Assembly (NCBI GenBank): GCA_020635725.1
Contig: JACJZF010000005.1
Location: forward strand, 62,001 to 126,000
Direction of reading: 5' to 3'
Source: Flavobacteriales bacterium
GTDB taxonomy: Bacteria; Bacteroidota; Bacteroidia; Flavobacteriales_F; PHOS-HE28
DNA length: 64,000 nucleotides
The notes beneath the pieces are model-generated. The model worked only from the letters and a program-made list of their open reading frames with translations. It did no database searches and was not told where the DNA came from. Below, one piece after another: positions 40,819-48,948 of this stretch. Numbering within the stretch: the stretch's first letter is position 1; each line of letters opens with the position of its first letter. A program made the translations under genes and the position numbers.

Positions 40819-42777
40819 ATGCGTAACCTCCTCGTGATCCTGGTGCTGCTCGCCACGCAAGGCCTCTTCCATGCCGCTCAGGCCCAACCGGGCGGTTACA
40901 GCACCACCGACAAGAAGGCGATCAAGCTGTATGAGAGCGGCAACAGCTGCATGCAGATGCGCAAATGGGACTGCGCCTACAGCGAGTTCACCAAGGCAGC
41001 CGCCGCCGACGAGCGCTTCATCGAGCCGCGCATCATGCTCGCGGAGATCGCCGAACGGCAGGATAAGGACGCGGAGGCCATTGCGCGTTACCGCGAGGTC
41101 ATGGCCATTTCCCCTCGCTTCTTCCTTGCGGCGCAGCTGCATCTGGCCGATCTCGAATTCAAAGTCGGGCAGTACGCCGAAGCAGAGAAGAATTACCGCG
41201 CCTATCTGCAACAGGAGCAGGAGCCCCAGCGCAAGGCCAGAGCGCGTCTCGGCCTGGCCAATTGCGCCTTCGCCGCAGAGGCTATCCAGCACCCCGTGCC
41301 CTTCGAGCCGAAGAACCTCGGCCCCAACGTTAACAGCGCCGATCCCGAGTACTACCCGTGCATCACCGCCGACGATGGCACCATCATCTTCACCCGCCGT
41401 GTGAAGGCACCCGAGATCCCCATCTACGGCCAGCAGGAGGATTTCTATGTGAGCCATCGCGGAGTCGACGGCAATTGGCAACCTGCAACGGGTGTGCCCG
41501 TGGTGAACACGCGCGCCTTCAACGAGGGCGCCGGCACCCTCTCGCCCGATGGCCGCTTCATCATCTTCACCAAGTGCGCCATCGAGGACGGCTCCTACGG
41601 CGGCGACCTGCGCGGACTGGGCAGCTGCGACCTCTTCATCAGCCGGCGCGTGGGAGAGCGCTGGAGCATGCCGGAGAACCTCGGGCGCCCCGTGAACTCC
41701 GCGCATTGGGAGACCCAGCCCAGCCTGGCCAGCGACGGCCGCACGCTCTACTACATCCGCGGCATGGTGGCGCAGGATGGCATCAAGAGCATGGACATCT
41801 ATACCTGCACCTTGCAGGACGATGGCACCTGGAGCAAGCCCGAGAAGCTCGGCGACAACGTGAACACGCCTTACCAGGAGGAGAGCGTGCAGATCCACCC
41901 CGATGGGCGCACCCTCTACTTCAGCAGCAACGGGCACCCGGGCTTCGGCGGGCTCGACATCTTCGTGAGCCGCAAGCAGGACGATGGCAGCTGGGGCAAG
42001 CCGCAGAACCTCGGATATCCCATCAACAGCGGCGCCGATGAGAACAGCTTGCTCGTGAGCGCGGGCGGGGAACTCGCATATTTCGCGAGCGATCGTCCGG
42101 GGGGAGAGGGCGACCTCGACCTCTACAGCTTCGAGCTCCCCGAAGCCGTTCGCCCCACGCCGGTCAGCTACATCAAAGGGCACGTGACCGACAAGACGGA
42201 TGGGAAGCCGGTGGAGGCCGATGTGGAGCTCTTCGACCTGACCACGGGCAAGCTGGCCACGGGAGCATACAGCGATCCCAAGACGGGCGAGTTCCTGGTA
42301 TGTCTGCCCACCGGACGCAGCTACGCGCTGAACGCCAGCAGCGAGGGCTATCTCTTCTACTCCGCCAATTATGATGTCTCATCGGCCACCTCGAAGGAGC
42401 CCGTGACCTTGGAGGTGCCGCTGAGCCCGCTGGTGAGCGGCAGCGTGATCGCCCTGCGCAACATCTTCTTCAATACCGCCAGCTACGAGCTGCTACCCGC
42501 TTCGCACGCCGAATTGGACAAGCTCGTGCACCTGCTGAAGTCGAACCCTTCGCTGCGCATCGAATTGAGCGGCCACACGGACAACGTAGGGGCCGATGCC
42601 GCCAACCTGAAGCTGAGCGACGATCGCGCGAGAGCCGCCCGCGACTACGTGGTGGCGCAAGGCATCGATGCGGCGCGCATCACCGCCAAAGGCTATGGCG
42701 AGACCAAGCCTGTGGCCAGCAACGACACCGAGGAGGGAAGGGCGCAGAACCGGCGAACCGAGGTGATGGTGCTGTGA
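40819..42777 (+). CDS. OmpA-family outer-membrane protein, PorE-like (TPR, propeller, CRD, OmpA)
   Basis: A 652-residue envelope protein. After the signal peptide come TPR-like helices (about 30-150), a PD40/WD40-type beta-propeller (SDGRTLYYIRG, HPDGRTLYFSSNGHPGFGGL and similar blades, about 160-450), a carboxypeptidase-regulatory-like domain (YIKGHVTDKTDGKPVEADVE) and a C-terminal OmpA peptidoglycan-binding domain (IELSGHTDNVGADAANLKLS). This order is that of PorE, which links the type IX secretion machinery to peptidoglycan, but Bacteroidota carry several paralogues and there is no lipobox. It starts 6 bp after queE. Confidence 0.88.
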   Translation: MRNLLVILVLLATQGLFHAAQAQPGGYSTTDKKAIKLYESGNSCMQMRKWDCAYSEFTKAAAADERFIEPRIMLAEIAERQDKDAEAIARYREVMAISPRFFLAAQLHLADLEFKVGQYAEAEKNYRAYLQQEQEPQRKARARLGLANCAFAAEAIQHPVPFEPKNLGPNVNSADPEYYPCITADDGTIIFTRRVKAPEIPIYGQQEDFYVSHRGVDGNWQPATGVPVVNTRAFNEGAGTLSPDGRFIIFTKCAIEDGSYGGDLRGLGSCDLFISRRVGERWSMPENLGRPVNSAHWETQPSLASDGRTLYYIRGMVAQDGIKSMDIYTCTLQDDGTWSKPEKLGDNVNTPYQEESVQIHPDGRTLYFSSNGHPGFGGLDIFVSRKQDDGSWGKPQNLGYPINSGADENSLLVSAGGELAYFASDRPGGEGDLDLYSFELPEAVRPTPVSYIKGHVTDKTDGKPVEADVELFDLTTGKLATGAYSDPKTGEFLVCLPTGRSYALNASSEGYLFYSANYDVSSATSKEPVTLEVPLSPLVSGSVIALRNIFFNTASYELLPASHAELDKLVHLLKSNPSLRIELSGHTDNVGADAANLKLSDDRARAARDYVVAQGIDAARITAKGYGETKPVASNDTEEGRAQNRRTEVMVL

Positions 42778-42789
42778 GGAGCCAGGGCG

Positions 42790-43332
42790 CTAGAGGTAGC
42801 CGTCGCCCATTTGCATGAGCCTGGTGCCTACAACAACGAATGCGATCAGGATCACGATCGCCAGGGCCACGGCGCCGTGGCTCGTGCCGCCGCGCATGGC
42901 GATGCGTGCCTCCAAAGCCTGGTCGTGCGCCCCAGGAGACTCCACCATCACCTGGCGGATGTTGCGCCGGGCATCCCAGAGGTACAGTCGGTTCCCGTAG
43001 ATGCCCAACGCGACGGAGAGGCCGATGCTCACCAGCGAGCCGAATCCCTCGACGAGTGCGGTAGGTATCCCGAATAGCATTTCCACAGCTCCTTCGAGGC
43101 TGCCTTCTAGCATGACCAGGAGGAAGTAGCAAGTGCCCACTGCGTACATCTTCCGGTAGAGCATCCAGAACAGGCCGAGGAAGAACGCCACGAAGCGGAA
43201 TTCCAGGCCGCGTCCCTCGCGCAATTTGCCCAGCTCATGCATGAAGTAGTCGGCATCGGCACCGAAGTATGCCCGCCAATAGCGATCGGGAAACTCGCCC
43301 CAAGGTCCGGGATGGATGGATTCGGATTCCAT
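42790..43332 (-). CDS. DUF2628-like membrane protein
   Basis: A 180-residue protein: soluble N-terminus (YWRAYFGADADYFMHELGKL), then hydrophobic segments. The FRFVAFFLGLFWMLYRKMYA motif and the following YLWDARRNIRQV fit the DUF2628 family. Function unknown. It is the last gene of an overlapping minus-strand chain. ATG 43332 starts 3 bp after the SMR gene's stop. Confidence 0.72.
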   Translation of the reverse strand: MESESIHPGPWGEFPDRYWRAYFGADADYFMHELGKLREGRGLEFRFVAFFLGLFWMLYRKMYAVGTCYFLLVMLEGSLEGAVEMLFGIPTALVEGFGSLVSIGLSVALGIYGNRLYLWDARRNIRQVMVESPGAHDQALEARIAMRGGTSHGAVALAIVILIAFVVVGTRLMQMGDGYL

Positions 43333-43334
43333 GG

Positions 43335-43661
43335 TCAACGTGTGAAGGCCTTCAATCCGATGATCGAGGCGATGAGCGTGAAGAGGAAGAAGAGGCGCCA
43401 GCCATCAGCGGGCTCCTTGAAGAGCACGATGCCGACCAACGCGGTCCCGGCGGCTCCGATGCCGGTCCACACCGCGTAGGCTGTTCCGATGGGCAGCCCC
43501 TGCGAGGCACGATAGAGGAGGAGCATGCTCACGCACAAGCACACAATGAACCCCGCCAGCCACCAGGTGCGCAATCCCGCATCGCTGATACGGGCCTGAC
43601 CGAGACAGGTGGCAAAGCCGACTTCAAAGAGGCCTGCGATGATGAGCAGCAGCCAATTCAT
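43335..43661 (-). CDS. Small multidrug resistance (SMR) family transporter
   Basis: A 108-residue four-TM dimeric exporter. The conserved membrane Glu is in LLIIAGLFEVGFATCLG (about residue 13), and TM3 reads GTAYAVWTGIGAAGTALVG, the family hallmark. The TM1 context is nearer to the guanidinium exporter (Gdx/SugE) branch than to EmrE, but not decisively. Its ATG overlaps the upstream gene's stop as ATGA. Confidence 0.88.
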   Translation of the reverse strand: MNWLLLIIAGLFEVGFATCLGQARISDAGLRTWWLAGFIVCLCVSMLLLYRASQGLPIGTAYAVWTGIGAAGTALVGIVLFKEPADGWRLFFLFTLIASIIGLKAFTR

Positions 43662-44224
43662 GCGATGGATCCGGTGGGTTCATCCGGGAAGATCACGGTC
43701 GTCGTTTCGCCCTGCTTCACGAGCTGATAGTTCGAGGCGACTTTCAGGAAAAGGAACCAGCTCAAGCCGCAGATCCCCGTCGCCACGACCAGGTCGATGC
43801 TGTCCCACGGGTCGAAGTTCGACCAGTCGATCCGTCGAATGAATCGGAACAATCCGAGAGCTCCAAGCACCGCGGTGGTGTGATACGCTCGCGTGCGGAA
43901 GCGGGCGATGGAAATGGCCAGCAAGGCCGAGAGGGCGGGCAGCAATAGAGCCATGGGCAGGTAGTTCCAGCCACGCTCCAGGGCCATGCCGAGACCGAAC
44001 AGGCTCTTACCTACCGCCGAGAGCCAGAGCAGGATGATGAGCACCGCGTGTGGCGTGCGGTATCTCGCCCGTGTGTCCAGCGAGGGCACGTAGCGGACCA
44101 CACGTGCGACCTGTTCATCGCTCAGGCCGGAGCCCGGCCCACGAAGCTGGTCGTAGATCTGCTGCCGGTTGGCGCCTTCCTGGGCCAGTGCCTCGGCGGC
44201 GCTCCGCAATTCACGTGTCGTCAT
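43658..44224 (-). CDS. Hypothetical membrane protein with N-terminal helical domain
   Basis: A 188-residue protein. The N-terminal domain (MTTRELRSAAEALAQEGANR, then QQIYDQLRGPGSGLSDEQVA) looks like a small helical binding module. Four hydrophobic spans follow (AVLIILLWLSAVGKSLFGLG; LPMALLLPALSALLAISIA; and two weaker). Not recognised. ATG 44224 is chosen, which overlaps the upstream gene by 14 bp; two earlier in-frame starts are less likely. Confidence 0.68.
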   Translation of the reverse strand: MTTRELRSAAEALAQEGANRQQIYDQLRGPGSGLSDEQVARVVRYVPSLDTRARYRTPHAVLIILLWLSAVGKSLFGLGMALERGWNYLPMALLLPALSALLAISIARFRTRAYHTTAVLGALGLFRFIRRIDWSNFDPWDSIDLVVATGICGLSWFLFLKVASNYQLVKQGETTTVIFPDEPTGSIA

Positions 44225-45455
44225 GCTTCCGTTGGCCGATTCCATAACTGATCGCGAATCCGAATCCTGCTCCACGGGTGCGGGCTGTGACCAGGCCGGG
44301 AAGATGCGGCGTATCCATGGTGAGGAGCACGCGTTCGCCGAACGAGCGGGTCAAACGAGCGCCAAGCCTCAATCCGCCGAAACCGCCCATGCTCAGCGAG
44401 GCGCCGATATCGGTGCTGCGGTACCGACGCTGCGCCGAAACCTGAAGCTGGGGCAGATAACCGGGCAGGTTCCGCTGGTCCACGCGGAAGGCGAAGTCCC
44501 ATTCGGGGCTCAAGGAGGCCCGCACCGCAGCGCTGAGCACGAAAGGCAGCAGGGTGGCGTAGGACGCTGTTCGGTAGCGCAAGCCGAAGGTGTCCAGCAG
44601 GGCGTCCTCGCCAATGATGAGCTGATCGAGGTCGAAGATGTTATCGACGGTGATGCCTTGGAAGGCGATCGTGGTGTCGCGGTCGAGTCGCAGGTTGTTC
44701 GGCCCCCAGGCGCTGAACCCGAGGTCCTGCGCTTCGAGCTCGATGCGCAGGCCCGTGTTGCGACGGAACGGGATGCTCCACCGACCGGAGAAAGCCAGGC
44801 CGAAGCCGTTGAGCGTGCCGAGCCTGTTGGAAGCGGTATCGCTGACCAGGTATTCGCCCCGGATCTTTGAGCGTAGCAAACGGCCATCGGTGCCCGTATA
44901 GAGGTCGGCCCATCGGATATCCGCTTGATTGAGCGACTGTCCGATCACGAAGTCGAGGCGCGCGTAACCCGTGCTCCGCGTGTCCTGAAAGCCGAAGCCG
45001 ATGGTCTGGTAACGGATGCGCGTGAATGCCGCTGGCCCCAGGTCGGCGCGGCGGTTCTCGTAAGCGGCATTGCCGAAGAAGGTGAGATTGTACAGGTCCG
45101 CGGTGAAGCGAGCGCCGAAGTGCTCGTGGTGCGCGAGGCTCAGGAGCGAGCGCCATCGTCCTTGCTCACGGCCGATGTAGGTGAGGCGCGCATCCGCGGT
45201 ATAGCCCAGGCTGTTGCGCCCGCGCATGGCATCGCGCGAACGGCCGCGCAGGTCACGATCCAGGTAAGCGCCTCGCCACAGCTCCAGCGGCACTTCGTTC
45301 AGCAGCGAGTTGGCGTTGTAATCGAAGCTCCCCTCGACTCGGAGCACCGCATCGTGCCGGTGCAAGAGGTCGCGGTCACGCTGCGACGCGCCGGGTTGCG
45401 CGCAGGCCAGGCCGTGCCAGCCGAGAAAGATCAGCACAAGGGCGGCTCTACTCAT
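44211..45455 (-). CDS. Predicted outer-membrane beta-barrel protein (DUF5723-like)
   Basis: A 414-residue exported protein (signal MSRAALVLIFLGWHGLACAQ) composed of alternating amphipathic strands with Asn/Arg-rich turns (SFDYNANSLLNEVPLELWRG, GRDLFG-type loops, GLRLGARLTRSFGERVLLTM), ending in a barrel-like strand. It resembles the DUF5723 family of Bacteroidota, found beside the lipoprotein-type gene upstream. It overlaps that gene by 8 bp and the next by 14 bp. Confidence 0.75.
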   Translation of the reverse strand: MSRAALVLIFLGWHGLACAQPGASQRDRDLLHRHDAVLRVEGSFDYNANSLLNEVPLELWRGAYLDRDLRGRSRDAMRGRNSLGYTADARLTYIGREQGRWRSLLSLAHHEHFGARFTADLYNLTFFGNAAYENRRADLGPAAFTRIRYQTIGFGFQDTRSTGYARLDFVIGQSLNQADIRWADLYTGTDGRLLRSKIRGEYLVSDTASNRLGTLNGFGLAFSGRWSIPFRRNTGLRIELEAQDLGFSAWGPNNLRLDRDTTIAFQGITVDNIFDLDQLIIGEDALLDTFGLRYRTASYATLLPFVLSAAVRASLSPEWDFAFRVDQRNLPGYLPQLQVSAQRRYRSTDIGASLSMGGFGGLRLGARLTRSFGERVLLTMDTPHLPGLVTARTRGAGFGFAISYGIGQRKHDDT

Positions 45456-47049
45456 CGCCATTCACCAGGTAGTTGGCCTCGAGCGTCACCTGCAGGTCCA
45501 GCGCGTAGTGGTTCTGTATCCGCAGGTGCTGGCTCTGATCGCTGGTGGTGAAGGCAGCGCGGCTGCGCACGCGCACCCCGCTGTACAGCAGGTCCATGGT
45601 GGCCGCATCGATCTCGGCGATGAGCTGTGTATCGGTGCGCTGGGTCACCAGCCCGTTCGGACCGAGAAGACCGGGGGCGACCACGCCCTGCACAGGGATC
45701 ACCGCCACCACCTGGTCCGCATCGTCGATGAGCTCGAGCGATAGACGGGCGCTCATGGGGAATCCATTCGTGGCGAAGAAGCGCAGCGTACCGGTGCGCA
45801 GGGCATGGCCTTCGGCGCTGCCTGGCAGGTCGGGGGCGCTCGTGGTCTGCAGCGTCAGCTCGTTCATGATGAGCCGGAGCGGCACCTCCAGGTCAAGCGA
45901 GGCCGTGAGCTGGCTCTCGTGGTAGAGGAAGTCGTTGCCGTTGCTCACATCGCCGAGCGGGTTGATCTCCAGGTCCAGGTCATAGACCACACGGTCCGCG
46001 AGGCTCTCGATGAAGAGGTCGATGTTGCTGTTGCCCGGGTCGATGGTGGCATAATAGCTGCTCGCCACCGGAGCGCTGCCGTTGTCGATCGCGCGATTGA
46101 TGTTGATGGGGCCTTGGAAGATGGCGTGCTGAAGGTCCACCATGTTGCCATCGCGGGTGTTGATCGCCTTGAACTGGTTCATCCGGATCCGCAGGTCGGC
46201 GCCGAAGCCGTTCACCACGCTCAACCTCAATGTCGCGGCATCGATGTCCAAGGTGCCCGAGACGAAGTTGTCGAAGAGACCGAGCTCATTGGTATCAGGC
46301 CCGAACCGCTCGGTGCGCTGACCGAAGAAGCCGCGGGCGTATGCCGGCACGAGCCCCTCGTAATCGGCAGCGATGATCAAGCTGTCGTCCGCGGTCACCC
46401 AGGCGCCGTTGCCATTCGGGTCCAGCTGTGCGCCCAAGATGGTCTGAAGGGTGTTCACGCTGTTGTACTGCGGGCCCCGCAGGTCGAACGTGCTCCCGCT
46501 GAGGTCGCGCGCCGCGGTGGAATAGGCCGGGTGGCTGGGCGTGCCTGCGCCGACCGTGGCGGAGAGCACCGAGCTGCCATCGGGAAAGGTGGCGCCCGGC
46601 AGTTCCAGTGATCCGATGATGGCGCTATTCACCCGGTTATCCATCCGCAGGATCAGGTTCCCCTCCCGAAGATCGAGACGACGCAGCTCCACTTCGCTCA
46701 GGTCGAAGCGTTGCACATCGTTCTGCCCGAACAGGTTGAGGCCTGCCGGGAAGTTGAGCGAATCGGCGACGGGCAGCGCGTAGCGATACAAGAAACTGGT
46801 ATCCGGTGCGAGCAGCAGGGTGTCGAGGTCAACGGTGAAGAGGTCGCTGCGGTACACCAGGGTCACGTTGCCCTGCGGATCCACCTCCAGCAGGGAATCG
46901 GCCACCAGGTCGCCTATGCTGAAGGTGGTGCGCACCAGGGGAACGAGCAGGTCCACGTCCCAGGTAGGCCTATCGCTCTCTTTCCGGCACGCGGCGATGA
47001 AAGAAATGGCCAGCAGCAAGGCAACCGTATGGCGGGTGCGTGCGTTCAT
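45448..47049 (-). CDS. Lipoprotein of unknown function, partner of the barrel protein
   Basis: A 533-residue exported lipoprotein (MNARTRHTVALLLAISFIAA then Cys in the lipobox). The mature part is beta-rich with many Asp/Asn turns (WDVDLLVPLVRTTFSIGDLV; LDLEINPLGDVSNGNDFLYH). Such lipoproteins commonly precede a DUF5723-type barrel in Bacteroidota, which suggests a surface complex. It is the first gene of the overlapping chain 47049 to 42790. ATG 47049 begins the signal peptide; a longer frame to 47106 does not. Confidence 0.75.
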   Translation of the reverse strand: MNARTRHTVALLLAISFIAACRKESDRPTWDVDLLVPLVRTTFSIGDLVADSLLEVDPQGNVTLVYRSDLFTVDLDTLLLAPDTSFLYRYALPVADSLNFPAGLNLFGQNDVQRFDLSEVELRRLDLREGNLILRMDNRVNSAIIGSLELPGATFPDGSSVLSATVGAGTPSHPAYSTAARDLSGSTFDLRGPQYNSVNTLQTILGAQLDPNGNGAWVTADDSLIIAADYEGLVPAYARGFFGQRTERFGPDTNELGLFDNFVSGTLDIDAATLRLSVVNGFGADLRIRMNQFKAINTRDGNMVDLQHAIFQGPININRAIDNGSAPVASSYYATIDPGNSNIDLFIESLADRVVYDLDLEINPLGDVSNGNDFLYHESQLTASLDLEVPLRLIMNELTLQTTSAPDLPGSAEGHALRTGTLRFFATNGFPMSARLSLELIDDADQVVAVIPVQGVVAPGLLGPNGLVTQRTDTQLIAEIDAATMDLLYSGVRVRSRAAFTTSDQSQHLRIQNHYALDLQVTLEANYLVNGDE

Positions 47050-47133
47050 CCGATGGAGGCAATGTAGGTGTTGAATGCGAAGGCCCGCTTCACGGCCCGC
47101 TGGCACGTGCTACCTTGCCTTCGCAAATCGTTC

Positions 47134-47583
47134 ATGCTCCCGCTAAGACGTTTCGTGGTGCTGCCTTGGCTGCTTTCGGGCACGGTCATGTTCGGCCTTT
47201 CCTATGTCTGGCATGGTTTGCTGCTCTCCGATCTGGATGAGCTCCGTATCCCGCTCACGCTGTATTTCATCCTGGCGGCGCTGGTGTACCTGGTTCTCGG
47301 CTTCTTGCTGGCCGTAGGGGTGCACAAGGCCATCCAATACGAGCTGATCTCCCTCAAGGGGGCCTTCCCTTTCTTCTCCATGCTGCTGGGCGCTGCCGTG
47401 GGATTCGTGGTCTACCTCGTGATCTTCGTGCTGGGCATGAGCTTCGCCAAGGACGGCATGGTGCACATGGTGGTGGATGTGATCTGGCAGATGGTTGAGC
47501 AAGGCGTTGGCGGGTTGATGGTGAGCCTCGGGATCATCTACGACATGCACAAGCGCTTCCTGGAGCAGGAGCGGGCGAAGTAG
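47134..47583 (+). CDS. Four-TM membrane protein of unknown function
   Basis: A 149-residue protein with hydrophobic spans WLLSGTVMFGLSYVWHGLLL, IPLTLYFILAALVYLVLGFL, FPFFSMLLGAAVGFVVYLVI and a fourth, amphipathic one near VDVIWQMVEQGVGGLMV. The motif SYVWHGLLLSDLDELR is reminiscent of DUF1761-like small membrane proteins, without certainty. A TACCTTGC box (47111-47118) precedes the ATG. Confidence 0.72.
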   Translation: MLPLRRFVVLPWLLSGTVMFGLSYVWHGLLLSDLDELRIPLTLYFILAALVYLVLGFLLAVGVHKAIQYELISLKGAFPFFSMLLGAAVGFVVYLVIFVLGMSFAKDGMVHMVVDVIWQMVEQGVGGLMVSLGIIYDMHKRFLEQERAK

Positions 47584-47584
47584 C

Positions 47585-48865
47585 TCAGCCGCCGGTTCCG
47601 TATTTGTCTTTCCAGAGCTGGGCGATGAGCGCGGCGTGCTCGCGTTCCTTGCCGTTGTCCCCGGGCTGATACAAGGTCGTGCCGGAGATCTCCGCTGGCA
47701 GGAATTCCTGCTCGATGAAATTTCCCTCGCCCTCGTGGCTGTATTGGTAATCCGCGCCGTAACGCAGGTCCTTCATCAGTTTCGTGGGCGCGTTGCGCAG
47801 GTGCAGGGGCACGGGAAGGTCGCCGGTGCGGCGCACTTCGTCCTGTGCCTTGCCGATGGCCATGTAGCTGGCGTTGCTCTTGGGCGAGCAGGCGAGGTAG
47901 ATGGCGCACTGACTGAGGATGATGCGCCCTTCGGGCCAACCGATGAGCTGCACGGCCTGCATGGCCGTGGTAGCCATGAGCAGCGCGTTGGGGTTGGCAT
48001 TGCCGATGTCCTCGCTGGCCAGGATCACCATGCGGCGCGCGATGAACTTGGGGTCCTCGCCGCCCTCGACCATGCGCGCCAGCCAGTACACGGCGGCGTT
48101 GGGGTCGCTCCCGCGCATGCTCTTGATGAAGGCGCTCACGATGTCGTAGTGCTGCTCGCCCTGCTTGTCGTACCGCGCTGCGTTGCGCGCCACTTCCTGC
48201 ACGAGGGCGTCGGTGACCACCGCCTCGTCCGGCCCAGCGGCCTTCACGCAGAGCTCGAACGTGTTCAGTAGCCTGCGCGCATCGCCGCCGCTTGCACGCA
48301 GCAGGACCTTATGCTCCTTCAGCACGATGCGTCTTTCCTTCAACTCCTCGTCCTGCGCCATGGCCCGTTCCAGCAGTCCGAGCAGTTCGGCTTCGCCCAA
48401 GGGCTCCAGCACGTACACCTGACAGCGGGAGAGGAGCGCCCCGATCACTTCGAAGCTCGGGTTCTCGGTGGTGGCTCCGATCAAGGTGATGGTGCCTTTC
48501 TCCACGGCGCCGAGCAAGGAGTCCTGCTGGGCCTTGCTGAAGCGATGGATCTCATCGATGAAGAGCACGGCGCTCCGAGCGAAAAGTCCGCCGCCGCTGG
48601 CCAGTTCGATCACTTCACGCACCTCCTTCACGCCGCTGCTGATCGCGCTGAGCGTATGGAACGGCCGCTTCAGGTCCTGGGCGATGATCCGCGCCAAGGT
48701 GGTCTTGCCTACGCCGGGCGGGCCCCAGAGGATCATGCTGGGGAGCATGCCTCCGGCCAGGGCCTTGCGCAGGATGCCTTCCTTGCCGATAAGGTGCTCC
48801 TGGCCCACCACCTCATCGAGGCTGCGCGGACGCATGCGTTCGGCCAGGGGCGCGGAAGTACTCAT
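47585..48865 (-). CDS. rarA: Replication-associated recombination protein A (MgsA/RarA, AAA ATPase)
   Basis: A 426-residue clamp-loader-like ATPase acting at stalled replication forks. Signatures are RMRPRSLDEVVGQEHLIG at the start, Walker A WGPPGVGKTTLAR, Walker B AVLFIDEIHRFSKAQQD, sensor 1 IGATTENPSFEV, and the C-terminal RarA part with RGSDPNAAVYWLARMVEGGE and YLACSPKSNASYMAI. ATG 48865 has a TATGTTTG box (48878-48885, minus) 12 nt upstream. Confidence 0.96.
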   Translation of the reverse strand: MSTSAPLAERMRPRSLDEVVGQEHLIGKEGILRKALAGGMLPSMILWGPPGVGKTTLARIIAQDLKRPFHTLSAISSGVKEVREVIELASGGGLFARSAVLFIDEIHRFSKAQQDSLLGAVEKGTITLIGATTENPSFEVIGALLSRCQVYVLEPLGEAELLGLLERAMAQDEELKERRIVLKEHKVLLRASGGDARRLLNTFELCVKAAGPDEAVVTDALVQEVARNAARYDKQGEQHYDIVSAFIKSMRGSDPNAAVYWLARMVEGGEDPKFIARRMVILASEDIGNANPNALLMATTAMQAVQLIGWPEGRIILSQCAIYLACSPKSNASYMAIGKAQDEVRRTGDLPVPLHLRNAPTKLMKDLRYGADYQYSHEGEGNFIEQEFLPAEISGTTLYQPGDNGKEREHAALIAQLWKDKYGTGG

Positions 48866-48902
48866 GGCTTGGGCCGCCAAACATAGCACGGCCGGGAAGC
48901 GA

Positions 48903-48927
48903 GGAGCCCCGCACGTAGCGGGGCTCC
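48903..48927 (-). terminator. Hairpin after the giant surface protein gene
   Basis: GGAGCCCCGC and GCGGGGCTCC form a perfect 10-bp stem with a 5-nt loop, 21 bp past the stop of the gene ending at 48949 and upstream of the rarA promoter box. The T-run in the minus direction is weak. Confidence 0.6.
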
Positions 48928-48948
48928 TTGTTCGAATGCGCGATCGGA

